A program made the translations under genes and the position numbers. Shown piece by piece: positions 52,256-60,292 of a stretch of 64,000 nt of DNA (within the stretch, counting starts at the first letter, position 1; every line of letters begins with the position of its first letter). The notes below the pieces were generated by a model, which was not told the origin of the DNA, searched no databases, and saw only the letters and a list, made by a program, of their open reading frames with translations. This DNA is from SHAN690 sp040221375. Its GTDB lineage: Bacteria; Bacteroidota; Bacteroidia; Flavobacteriales_G; Salibacteraceae. Where the stretch lies: assembly GCA_040221375.1 (NCBI GenBank), contig JAVKEP010000044.1:72325-136324 (forward strand), given 5' to 3'.

Positions 52256-54583
52256 TTAGGCCGCTTTCTGATTGTATAGATGTTCCTGAAATTCTACAAA
52301 CAGTCTGCTGATGTTTGATACATCTCCCAATATTTCTTTTGCATCTTCCAATGATTGATATTTATTGGTCAGCAAGATTGGGAGTTTCTCCTGGTCGAGT
52401 TCGTCAACGCCTGTGTCAACGTACTTGCTCAGTACGAATGCGATAAATTCTCTTTGTTTGTCGTTGAGCAAAGCAAAAATGGTCGCTTCGGCTGCTTTGG
52501 CTCTGGCCTCTCGGGTCATTGCGATATAGTCGCCATTGAAAACGTACTCCAAAACATCATATAAGTCGCTTTTTTCCATATCGACCAACTTCTGCAATGT
52601 CAGTAAGTCGTCTTTTGGAAAGCCTGCTGCATCTAAGTTTTCAAGCAAAGTTTTTCGAGTCAGTGGATTGCTCCACAGTTTCCGCAATTCTTCTTCGTCT
52701 TTGAATAGTTTGGGAAGTTCGCCAAACAGATTATTCAAAAATTCTTCTGCCGAAATAGGTTTACCATCTGCACTCCAAAAGGAAGTTTGAACAGTGTGTT
52801 GAATCGTTCGTTCTTTACCATCTCGAAGTTTAACCTTAGCTTTCTTCTTTTTAGGTCTTGGCTCGTCAGGTTCTGAAGCTGTTGGCGGTTCTTTTGGTTC
52901 TACAGGTGGATAAGGTTTCGGTTCTCTCGGTTCTGGTTCTAATGGTTCTCCATCCCATTCAGGGTCTGAGAAATGTTTGTACGCATCCACAAAGTCGTAA
53001 ATGGTGAAGAACTCTTTGCCGTCAAATAATCTTGTGCCACGACCAACAATCTGTTTAAACTCAATCATAGAATCAACAGGACGAAGCAAAACGATATTTC
53101 GAATGTTACGTGCATCAACTCCCGTTGAGAGTTTCTGTGAAGTAGTCAGAATGGTTGGCAAGATCTTTTCATTATCCTGAAATTCCCGCAACAGTCTTTC
53201 GCCTTCTTCACCGTCATTGGCGGTTACTCGAACGCAATAAAAAGGGTCTTTACTCTTCGCATATTGATTAACCAAATCTCGGAGGAGTGCAGCATGACCT
53301 TGATTCGCTCCAAAAATGATAGCCTTTTCATTTTGATTGGCTTCATCTAAAAAGATGTTTACCCGCTTAGCTTCTCGTTCTACAATTTCAATGCTTCGAT
53401 TAAAGTCCTTTTCTTCATAAAGTTTCCCTTCCTCAATTTCGCCTTCCACAACGGTATCGTCCGAAGTGTATCGGTAATCATCCAAGGTAGTTTTGATGCG
53501 TTTCACCTTGAAGGGCGTTAAGAAACCATCATTGATGCCTTCTTTCAGCGAATAGATGTAAACCGGTTCGCCAAAGTATTTGTAGGTATCCACATTGTCA
53601 TCTCGCTTGGGTGTAGCGGTTAAACCCAATTGCACTGCGGGACTGAAATATTCCAAAATGCCCCGCCAATTGCTTTCGTCATTTGCCCCGCCACGGTGGC
53701 ACTCGTCAATGATGATGAAATCGAAATAGTCTTTTGGATATTCGCCAAAATAGGGTGCAGGTTTTCCTTCTTCATCTGTGCCACTCATGAAGGTTTGGAA
53801 AATGGTAAAGAAAATACTACCGTTGGTTGGTACTCTTCCTTTCTTTCTGATCTCACTAGGTTTAATGCGAACTAATGCATCATCTGGAAATGCAGAAAAA
53901 GAATTGAAAGCCTGATTGGCTAAAATGTTTCTGTCGGCTAAAAACAAGATTCTCGGTCTGCGACTGCCGTCTCGTTGTAAGTTCCAACGGGTTTGAAATA
54001 ATTTCCAAGCGATTTGAAAAGCAATGGCCGTTTTTCCTGTTCCTGTCGCAAGAGTGAGTAATAATTTGTCTTTGCCGCTTGCTATGACTTCAAGAGCACG
54101 CTGAACAGCTATTTCTTGATAATAACGCAATTGCCAAGTCCCGCTCTTATCTTCAAATGGAACATTGGCAAATTTCTCTCTCCATTCGTTTTGCTCTGCA
54201 AAGGTCTTGTTCCAAAGTTCTTCGGGGCTTAGATAGTCTGCTACCAAACCTTCTGCACCTGTTTTCATGCAGATTTGGTAAATGGCGTTCCCGTTGGTGC
54301 TGTAAGTAGTTTCTAATTGCAGTTTCTCGGCATATTGCTTGGCTTGCATCACACCTTCGCCCACTTCCAATTCATCACTTTTGGCTTCCACTACTGCCAA
54401 CTTGATGCCTTTATGCACCAAGATATAATCTGCAATAATCTTTCTACCACGGGCACCACCTGACTGGATTTTGCCTTCTGTAATACGGTATTCACGCAGT
54501 ACTTTAGAACCTTCTGCCACGCCCCAACCACAAGCCTTAAGCTTAGGGTCAATTAGTTCTGCTCGTGTTTCTGCTTCGTTCAT
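52256..54583 (-). CDS. hsdR: Type I restriction enzyme R subunit (EcoEI-type HsdR)
   Basis: 775 residues. The N-terminal nuclease has the PD-(D/E)xK set (Asp52, then Glu66-Ala-Lys68 in LAVVEAK). The superfamily 2 motor has Walker A ATGTGKT (179-185), DECH (293-296), GLTATPKRDD, LTTSQKLSTGVDARNI and QIVGRGTRLF. A proline-rich linker (about 555-600) precedes the EcoEI-type C-terminal domain. The length fits EcoEI-type rather than the larger EcoKI-type subunits, so it is not truncated. It translocates and cuts DNA unmethylated at the HsdS target. It starts 9 bases after the OLD ATPase stop and is the last gene of the operon. Confidence 0.95.
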   Translation of the reverse strand: MNEAETRAELIDPKLKACGWGVAEGSKVLREYRITEGKIQSGGARGRKIIADYILVHKGIKLAVVEAKSDELEVGEGVMQAKQYAEKLQLETTYSTNGNAIYQICMKTGAEGLVADYLSPEELWNKTFAEQNEWREKFANVPFEDKSGTWQLRYYQEIAVQRALEVIASGKDKLLLTLATGTGKTAIAFQIAWKLFQTRWNLQRDGSRRPRILFLADRNILANQAFNSFSAFPDDALVRIKPSEIRKKGRVPTNGSIFFTIFQTFMSGTDEEGKPAPYFGEYPKDYFDFIIIDECHRGGANDESNWRGILEYFSPAVQLGLTATPKRDDNVDTYKYFGEPVYIYSLKEGINDGFLTPFKVKRIKTTLDDYRYTSDDTVVEGEIEEGKLYEEKDFNRSIEIVEREAKRVNIFLDEANQNEKAIIFGANQGHAALLRDLVNQYAKSKDPFYCVRVTANDGEEGERLLREFQDNEKILPTILTTSQKLSTGVDARNIRNIVLLRPVDSMIEFKQIVGRGTRLFDGKEFFTIYDFVDAYKHFSDPEWDGEPLEPEPREPKPYPPVEPKEPPTASEPDEPRPKKKKAKVKLRDGKERTIQHTVQTSFWSADGKPISAEEFLNNLFGELPKLFKDEEELRKLWSNPLTRKTLLENLDAAGFPKDDLLTLQKLVDMEKSDLYDVLEYVFNGDYIAMTREARAKAAEATIFALLNDKQREFIAFVLSKYVDTGVDELDQEKLPILLTNKYQSLEDAKEILGDVSNISRLFVEFQEHLYNQKAA

Positions 54584-54592
54584 TTTAAATAT

Positions 54593-56254
54593 TTAGCTAC
54601 CAAGCCATGTAATAATGGGTTTCACAAATTCTGGAATAGGAATTTCTTCTTCTTGTGCCATAAGTCTAGCACGTAGCGTTTTATTTCGACCAGAGCTCAT
54701 GCAATATTCTTGGTATGTTTTCTCTGAGTAATACTTTTTGCACTCGTCTTCGTAGTTCCTTTCAAATACAAAAATTTGCACTCCTTTATCTCTGTATGAA
54801 TTCAACAAGGCATTGTATTCTTCTTCTGCTTCTCTTTCTGCCTTTCCAAAATCTGAACTATCGGTATCGTAAACTACCCCAACAGGAATATCGAATGACA
54901 AAGCCAACTCCATAAAATCGATAAGATTTCTCTTGCCCCCCACTTCAATGATTGTGCTACCTGCACTATCGAAGTCTATATTCATTCTTTTGGCAAATTC
55001 GGGGAATGCCATTTTTTCTGTATCACCTTCAACTATCAATAGTTTTTTGGCGAAAAACATTTCATTTCTTTCTGGATCAAGTTCCTTTCTGAATTTGTTC
55101 TTTAGACCTTCATCAGCTTCCACAGTTGATTTACGGATATGAGTGCCGTCTTTATTTTTAGAAACAAGTACAATTTCGTTGAACTCTGGAATTGTCACAA
55201 AGTGTGGTGAATGGGTAATGTAGATTACTTGATTTGATTCTCCAATTTGACGGATTGTTTTATAAAGAGACCTTTGCATCTGCGGATGCAAGTACATTTC
55301 GGGTTCTTCGATTAAGAACAACGCACCTTGCTTTTTCCTGTCTTCAAATGCTTTTAGAATGGCAAGAACAATAGCGTTTTGAAAACCTGCTCCTAATTCT
55401 GTTGCATTGACATTATAGTCATGTTCATTTACGAAAATTTCAAGTGATTTATAAAACTCAAGTGAGCTGAGCGGATTAAAATACAAATCGAGCTTGTCAC
55501 CTTCGGTTTCAGGATTAAAACCAAGCTGTTTTAGAGCATTTTCTTTAATGGCCTTTTCAAGTGCATTAAATTCTTCAGTCTTTAAAGTTCGTATGGCTTC
55601 ATCAATCGCTTGTTTGAATCTTTCAAGCCTTGGAATCATTTTACCACTTCCTGGCTTACCGACTTCAATAAGATTATCAGGATTTTCAAAATCTGCATTG
55701 ATATCTTTCATCAATGTACCAAGGATAGAATTCCTGCTTCCTGGCAATTGATTTCTCAAATTTCTGTCTGTCCCTATGAAAATAACGGGAAACGATTCTT
55801 GTAACTCCTGTGGAATTGTTGTTAACGGAATCATCTGAGGTTGAGCACCTTTTTTTGGCCGAGTTTTGAAACCAAATACGGGATTGTCATCTAATTTCAA
55901 ACATTGCTTCTCGAGCCTTCTTTGACCTGCATTTTCACCAACCTTGTATCTAGTGTATGTGAAGCGAATTTTTGGGATATCTATGAATATACCCTTGTAC
56001 TGTTCGTACTTAAAAGGTTCATCAAATTCAAAGTCAATAATTATATCGGTGTCGAAATCTTCATTGTGGACATCATTTTCGAAAAAGCTATTTTTTGTCA
56101 CCCAATCTCTGCCAAGTACACGGTAAATTGCACTAAGAATATTGCTTTTACCGCAGTTATTTGCTCCAATTAAAGCATTCACTTGTTCAAGATGAAGTTC
56201 CATTGGTTCTTTGATAGAACGAAAGCCTTGTATGTTGACAGTCTTTATTTTCAT
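54593..56254 (-). CDS. OLD-family AAA ATPase with C-terminal TOPRIM nuclease domain
   Basis: 553 residues. The ABC/RecF-like ATPase part has Walker A GANNCGKS (30-37), the signature region ELGAGFQNAIVLAIL and Walker B LFLIEEPEMYLHP, followed by YITHSPHFV. The TOPRIM domain (about 380-553) shows its conserved Glu in LLIVEGDTEKMAF and the Asp pair in VGVVYDTDSSD. OLD proteins are ATP-regulated nucleases; GajA of the Gabija defence system belongs here. The ATG overlaps the hsdS stop (ATGA), so it is made with the specificity subunit, and hsdR follows 9 bases after it. No UvrD-like GajB partner is present. An added defence function within the restriction operon is inferred. Confidence 0.92.
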   Translation of the reverse strand: MKIKTVNIQGFRSIKEPMELHLEQVNALIGANNCGKSNILSAIYRVLGRDWVTKNSFFENDVHNEDFDTDIIIDFEFDEPFKYEQYKGIFIDIPKIRFTYTRYKVGENAGQRRLEKQCLKLDDNPVFGFKTRPKKGAQPQMIPLTTIPQELQESFPVIFIGTDRNLRNQLPGSRNSILGTLMKDINADFENPDNLIEVGKPGSGKMIPRLERFKQAIDEAIRTLKTEEFNALEKAIKENALKQLGFNPETEGDKLDLYFNPLSSLEFYKSLEIFVNEHDYNVNATELGAGFQNAIVLAILKAFEDRKKQGALFLIEEPEMYLHPQMQRSLYKTIRQIGESNQVIYITHSPHFVTIPEFNEIVLVSKNKDGTHIRKSTVEADEGLKNKFRKELDPERNEMFFAKKLLIVEGDTEKMAFPEFAKRMNIDFDSAGSTIIEVGGKRNLIDFMELALSFDIPVGVVYDTDSSDFGKAEREAEEEYNALLNSYRDKGVQIFVFERNYEDECKKYYSEKTYQEYCMSSGRNKTLRARLMAQEEEIPIPEFVKPIITWLGS

Positions 56255-57414
56255 AAGGCTAGCTCTTTTTCGATTTCCAATTCTCCTGCAAAAGCCTTCT
56301 CCAAAATAGATTTCTTCAGTTCTTCTAAATCATTCATTTTCTTTTGATATACCGCTTCCAACTTTTGCGTTTCGGCCAAGAGAGAGTCAAAAGTTTGGAC
56401 AAGCTTCATTTGCTCAGAATATGATGGTAAAGGGATTTGAAGGTTTTGAATCATTCCTAATTTGAGGAACCTTGTATTAGCACCAATTGCAATTCGCTTG
56501 AATTCTTTTAAGCCCTTTTGAAGTTGATAGTACAAGTATTTATTAGACACCATTTCGTCATTTTTCGCAGCTATAACGTATGTCCTTTGATAAGCGTTAA
56601 ATTTTCCCTTATAATGCTTTACGTTAAAATCTCCACTTGCATTGTTACCTGCTAGTAAAACGGCTTCCTGGTCAAAAGCATAATTATCTATATTAAACAC
56701 TTCTCTCGAGCATGTAAAAAACGGATAGTCCCCATCTTCTTTCGCAGAATTGGCATTTAGCTTACCTGTTTTTATTGTAACTATACTTCCCAATTTAACT
56801 TTATCTGCAGGTATAGTATCTGAAAAACTCTCAAATAGCTCTTTAGCATTTTGGAGGTTTTGTTCTGCATTGGCTTTAGCCTTGTCTATGTCGGCAAAGG
56901 CTTTATCTAAAATGGAAACAATGCGTTGTTGTTCGGGGAGGGGGGGAATCGGGATTTGGATAGCTCCTATGTCTGATATCTTCAAAGAAGGATAAGCAAT
57001 ATCTTGCATCAAGTCTTTAGCATCAATAGTGACAAGGAAATATAATAGGTACCTATCCAATGCAAATGACTCTTTCGCTTTTATAGTTGCTAAATGACTG
57101 GATACATATCCATCAATTTCCATCATTACTCGATGATTCAAAAAAGTGGATGCACCGCTTTTAGGAAATAGAATTGTTCCTTTCTTTTTTAGCTTTAATC
57201 TTCTAATGCCTTCTTCATTCAAATTATCCGCACTTGAATTAATGAACCCTGTCCTAATTTGACCGACATCTGATGTTCGTATAAAAGGATAAGTACCATT
57301 TACAAAAAGTTCTTTTTTCTGAGGTGCTGAGTTACCTGCTCCTACTTCGGCAATTTCATTTAGGATCTTGATTTCCCAACCCTTCGGCAGGCTCAGTGTG
57401 GCACCTTCCTTCAT
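56251..57414 (-). CDS. hsdS: Type I restriction-modification specificity subunit
   Basis: 387 residues with two target-recognition domains, each ending in the typical helix. TRD1 spans about 10-150 and is followed by IPIPPLPEQQRIVSILDKAFADID. TRD2 spans about 205-335 and is followed by IPLPSYSEQMKLVQTFDSLL and ELKKSILEKAFAGEL. It chooses the bipartite DNA target and docks two HsdM and two HsdR. The N-terminal residues ATLSLPKG are encoded by a sequence (57381-57404) that I recognise as a dispersed Bacteroidetes intergenic repeat, so the first codons may be repeat-derived. Start and stop overlap the neighbouring genes by ATGA on both sides. Confidence 0.94.
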   Translation of the reverse strand: MKEGATLSLPKGWEIKILNEIAEVGAGNSAPQKKELFVNGTYPFIRTSDVGQIRTGFINSSADNLNEEGIRRLKLKKKGTILFPKSGASTFLNHRVMMEIDGYVSSHLATIKAKESFALDRYLLYFLVTIDAKDLMQDIAYPSLKISDIGAIQIPIPPLPEQQRIVSILDKAFADIDKAKANAEQNLQNAKELFESFSDTIPADKVKLGSIVTIKTGKLNANSAKEDGDYPFFTCSREVFNIDNYAFDQEAVLLAGNNASGDFNVKHYKGKFNAYQRTYVIAAKNDEMVSNKYLYYQLQKGLKEFKRIAIGANTRFLKLGMIQNLQIPLPSYSEQMKLVQTFDSLLAETQKLEAVYQKKMNDLEELKKSILEKAFAGELEIEKELAL

Positions 57415-57441
57415 ATCAATTCCGAAATTGAGTTAAGGATT
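57411..57441. repeat. 31-bp direct repeat, hsdS-side copy
   Basis: Matches 58292-58322 at 29 of 31 positions, including an unbroken run of 21. It covers the last codons of the ORF6N gene (ILNSISELI) and its ATGA overlap with hsdS. The distance between the copies is 881 bases and contains essentially only the ORF6N gene. Confidence 0.92.
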
Positions 57442-58295
57442 CCCTCCACCGATTTGGCTTCCATTTTTGAAAAGGCGAACCATTTTTTGCCCAAATCTTT
57501 CAGCGAAGCTCCTAAATGATAGACTTCTTTGCCGTCAATGATCAAAAAGCGGTCGTGGCTTTGAGTGAAGGCGTTTACTTCAAAGTCACCATATTGCGCA
57601 TCGGCTTTTTGAACGTCTAATTTGATTTGCTTTCCTAAACTCTTGGTAAGTAAAGACACTTGCACGCCATTTTTCTTCTTGGCTAAATGGGTCAGGGTAG
57701 TTTCATTCACATAGTTATCAATCAATACAATGCTTGATTTCGCTGAACGGATGATTTTGGAAGCCAATTCGTAGGCATCAAACACTTGTCCTTCAAAAAA
57801 TACACCTTGGGAGGGAATGTTGTCTTTGCGCTCTAAGGCTTTAAATACTTGCTCAAATTTTTGGTCGGTTTCAACCAATTTTCGTTCTACGTAATCCATG
57901 CGTTGTAAAAGTCCGCTATGGTTGGCGATAAGCTTTCGCATTTCTACAAAAGCATTGATGATTTGGATACTTACTTTAATAGCCGTTTCACTGCGTAAAA
58001 CTGCAGAAAGCATAGCCACTCCTTGCTCGGTAAACGCAAATGGGTTATTGGACGAATGTTTCAAGGATTCAAACCGGTCACAATTTGTGACCAGTTCAAT
58101 TTTCTCATCGTCAGTCAATTGAAACCTGAAAAGCTCCGGGAAGCGTTCAATATTTCTCTTCACAGCTTGATTCAGCACCTTAGTTTCCACCTGATACATT
58201 TCTGCCAAATCACGATCTATCATTACCTGGTTTCCGCGAATAGTAAAAATTCGATTCTCGATTTGGTCTTTAGAAATGGTAATTCCCTTACTCAT
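57411..58295 (-). CDS. ORF6N-domain DNA-binding protein with PLD-like C-terminal domain
   Basis: 294 residues. An ORF6N (KilA-N-associated) DNA-binding domain covers about 10-100 (IFTIRGNQVMIDRDLAEMYQVETKVLNQAVKRN, RFPELFRFQLT, AFTEQGVAMLSAVL). A coiled coil follows at about 125-155. Residues about 165-280 resemble a phospholipase D-type half: SSIVLIDNYVNETTLTHL and, at 247-254, HDRFLIID, an HxKx4D motif with Arg in place of Lys. ORF6N domains are frequent in phage and in type I restriction loci, but their role there is unknown. ATGA overlaps with hsdM upstream and hsdS downstream couple it to the operon. Near-identical 31-bp repeats at its two ends mark it as an inserted module. Confidence 0.88.
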   Translation of the reverse strand: MSKGITISKDQIENRIFTIRGNQVMIDRDLAEMYQVETKVLNQAVKRNIERFPELFRFQLTDDEKIELVTNCDRFESLKHSSNNPFAFTEQGVAMLSAVLRSETAIKVSIQIINAFVEMRKLIANHSGLLQRMDYVERKLVETDQKFEQVFKALERKDNIPSQGVFFEGQVFDAYELASKIIRSAKSSIVLIDNYVNETTLTHLAKKKNGVQVSLLTKSLGKQIKLDVQKADAQYGDFEVNAFTQSHDRFLIIDGKEVYHLGASLKDLGKKWFAFSKMEAKSVEGILNSISELI

Positions 58296-58322
58296 ACCAA
58301 ATCCGAAATTGAGTTAAGGATT
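58292..58322. repeat. 31-bp direct repeat, hsdM-side copy
   Basis: Covers the last codons of hsdM (ILNSISDLV) and its ATGA overlap with the ORF6N gene. It keeps the same reading frame as the partner copy at 57411-57441, so recombination between the two would leave hsdM complete and overlapping hsdS. Confidence 0.92.
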
Positions 58323-59743
58323 TCTGCGCTTTCATCATCCAAGGCTTTTATTGCCGATAAAATTTCCTGCGGTTGACGAAGTGGGGGAGCTTCCGGAGTG
58401 TTTGGGTTTTTGACACTCAAATCAAAAGTGCTATGGTCAACATCCTTCATGTTCACCGTCCAAGAGTTTTCGCTATCAGCAAAGGTTTTCTGCAATTCAA
58501 CAAACTCTTCCAAATCCTTTTCATTGAGAGGGTTGGTCTTGCCTAAATTGCGATCAAGGTTCAACTGGTAAAACCAAACCTTTTGGGTAGGCTTGCCTTT
58601 CTCAAAAAAAAGCACAACGGTTTTTACGCCTGCACCTGTGAATGTTCCGCCTGGTAAATCCAAGACGGTTTGCAGATTGCAGTTTTGCAAGAGTTCTTTC
58701 CGCAAGGCAATGCTGGCGTTATCGGTATTGCTCAAAAAGGTGTTCTTAATCACCACACCTGCTTTGCCGCCTGCTTTCAATATTTTGATGAAGTGCTGCA
58801 AAAAGAGGGAAGCCGTTTCGCCCGTTTTAATGGGGAAGTTTTGTTGCACTTCGGCACGTTCCTTTCCGCCAAAAGGCGGGTTGGCCAACACCACATTATA
58901 ACGGTCTTTTTCCTGTATGTCGGCCAAGTTTTCGGCAAGCGTGTTGGTATGGATGATGTTCGGCGCTTCCACACCGTGCAAAATCATGTTCATGATGCCA
59001 ATGATGTAGGCCAATGATTTTTTCTCCTTGCCGTAGAATGTTCTTTTTTGTAGAGTTTCCCATTCCTTGGTGCTTAGTTCCTTTCCTGATTTCAGATAAT
59101 CAAACGCCTCGCACAAGAATCCCGCAGAACCCACCGCACCATCGTAGATTTTGTCTCCAATCTTCGGGTCAACCACTTTTACGATGGTGGTAATGAGCGG
59201 TCGGGGCGTGTAGTATTCACCACCGTTTCGCCCTGCATTGCCCATGTTCTTGATTTTGTCTTCATACAGATGGCTCATTTCATGCTTCTCTGCATGGGTA
59301 CGGAAACGCAACTCGTCAATGCGGTTGATCACTTCACGCAAATTGTAGCCGCTTTGGATGCGGTTTTTCAGTTCGCTAAAAATCTCGCCAATTTTGTATT
59401 CAATGGTGTCGGCATTCTCGGCAGACAGTTTGAATTTTTTGAGGTAGGGAAAGAGCTGGCCGTTTACATAGTCCAAAAGGTCGTCACCTGTTAGGGCATT
59501 GTGGTCAATCTTGCCGTCCGCTAATTTGGGAACTGCCCAAACACCCCATTGGTATTCTTTGTCAATAATGGGCGTGTAGCTTTTGCCTGTAAGTTCAGCA
59601 GAAGTAGCACGGTCGCGCTCCAAGTCGTCCAAATATTTCAGGAACAACACCCAAGAGGTCTGTTCGACATAATCCAATTCACTTCCGCAACCTGCGTCTT
59701 TGTGGAGTATGTCGTCTATATTTTTAAAAGTCTGTTCAAACAT
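58292..59743 (-). CDS. hsdM: Type I restriction-modification DNA methyltransferase subunit
   Basis: 483 residues. An N-terminal helical HsdM domain (about 5-135; DYVEQTSWVLFLKYLDDLE) precedes the N6-adenine methyltransferase fold. The SAM-binding motif is KIYDGAVGSAGFLCEAF, close to the family DPxxGxxGF form, and the catalytic motif is NPPFGGKE. GRNGGEYYTPRPL is also diagnostic. It protects host DNA at the HsdS site. It is the first gene of the five-gene operon. No exact TAnnTTTG box was found upstream. The final residues ILNSISDLV coincide with the direct repeat shared with the ORF6N gene. Confidence 0.95.
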   Translation of the reverse strand: MFEQTFKNIDDILHKDAGCGSELDYVEQTSWVLFLKYLDDLERDRATSAELTGKSYTPIIDKEYQWGVWAVPKLADGKIDHNALTGDDLLDYVNGQLFPYLKKFKLSAENADTIEYKIGEIFSELKNRIQSGYNLREVINRIDELRFRTHAEKHEMSHLYEDKIKNMGNAGRNGGEYYTPRPLITTIVKVVDPKIGDKIYDGAVGSAGFLCEAFDYLKSGKELSTKEWETLQKRTFYGKEKKSLAYIIGIMNMILHGVEAPNIIHTNTLAENLADIQEKDRYNVVLANPPFGGKERAEVQQNFPIKTGETASLFLQHFIKILKAGGKAGVVIKNTFLSNTDNASIALRKELLQNCNLQTVLDLPGGTFTGAGVKTVVLFFEKGKPTQKVWFYQLNLDRNLGKTNPLNEKDLEEFVELQKTFADSENSWTVNMKDVDHSTFDLSVKNPNTPEAPPLRQPQEILSAIKALDDESAEILNSISDLV

Positions 59744-59783
59744 TCGTTTTCTTTATTTCAATTCGTTCGTTTTCTCGTCAGCG

Positions 59784-59805
59784 CCTGCCTGCCGGCAAAG
59801 GCAGG
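59784..59805. repeat. CCTGCC/GGCAGG palindrome at the 5' side of the restriction cassette
   Basis: CCTGCC (59784-59789) pairs with GGCAGG (59800-59805) around a TGCCGGCAAA loop that is itself partly palindromic. It lies 40 bases upstream of the hsdM start. From memory, this is a frequent dispersed repeat in Bacteroidetes. Confidence 0.6.
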
Positions 59806-60138
59806 TTGGCAAAAAAAGCAATGTGTGCGTTAGCACTCTTTGCTTGTGTGTTGGCTTTTTCTTTTAATGGGGCAGAACTTCGGTATAACACCAAAAAAGA
59901 TTACTCTTAACCCACAAAACAAGCTATTCAAGCTCGTCTCTGCTGTTATCTAACAAGACAAAAAGCCACACATCCAAGCGCACCGTCCGCCAAGTTACCC
60001 AATAATATAAAGGCTTGCCAAAACGAGCACTAGCGGTTTTCCGCCATTTTTTCTTGTCGGTTGTTTATTGGGAGTTGCTGCTGGTTTGCCTTCAGCATGT
60101 TTTCTGAAAGTCTTGATGGTAGCCGTGAGATGATGGGT

Positions 60139-60184
60139 GTTCTCGATACACTCACGCCTATGGCGTGACCACTCGAACTGACAT
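60139..60184. repeat. REP-like repeat, copy C
   Basis: 46 bases matching copy A (49966-50011) at 41 positions, with the same GTTCTCGATACA opening and CACTCGAACTGACAT end. Substitutions in the stem are partly compensatory (CACGCC with GGCGTG retained), suggesting selection on structure. Confidence 0.8.
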
Positions 60185-60255
60185 AAATGAGGTGGCCTTT
60201 GCGTGATTGATCATCGACTCTCCCTTAAACAATCATCTTTAATCTTCCTAATTAA

Positions 60256-60287
60256 CACTAGCCCCTAGTTCCTAGCGCCTAGCGCCT
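60256..60287. repeat. Heptamer repeat, copy 3
   Basis: Four 7-base units with the same order as the other copies (minus strand CTAGGCG, CTAGGAA, CTAGGGG, CTAG). It lies 6 bases after the stop of the minus-strand M3 peptidase gene. The 14-base companion block found with copies 1 and 2 was not seen here. Confidence 0.75.
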
Positions 60288-60292
60288 TTCCC

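Larger units (their letters stand above)
59744..60292. other. Spacer upstream of hsdM with repeats
   Basis: 549 bases without a plausible gene. It must hold the hsdM promoter, but no exact -7 box was found. It contains three recognised repeats (59784-59805, 60139-60184, 60256-60287). The stretch 59830-60130 is A+T-rich with no structure I can name. Confidence 0.6.

Noticed and set aside
52256..54583. hsdR considered truncated at 775 residues
   Set aside because: Nuclease, motor motifs and the EcoEI-type C-terminal domain are all present; this subtype is shorter than EcoKI HsdR.
59821..59960. Sequence resembling integron attC core sites upstream of hsdM
   Set aside because: Only a short GTTAT-type match was seen, with no paired R'/R'' boxes, no integrase and no cassette array.
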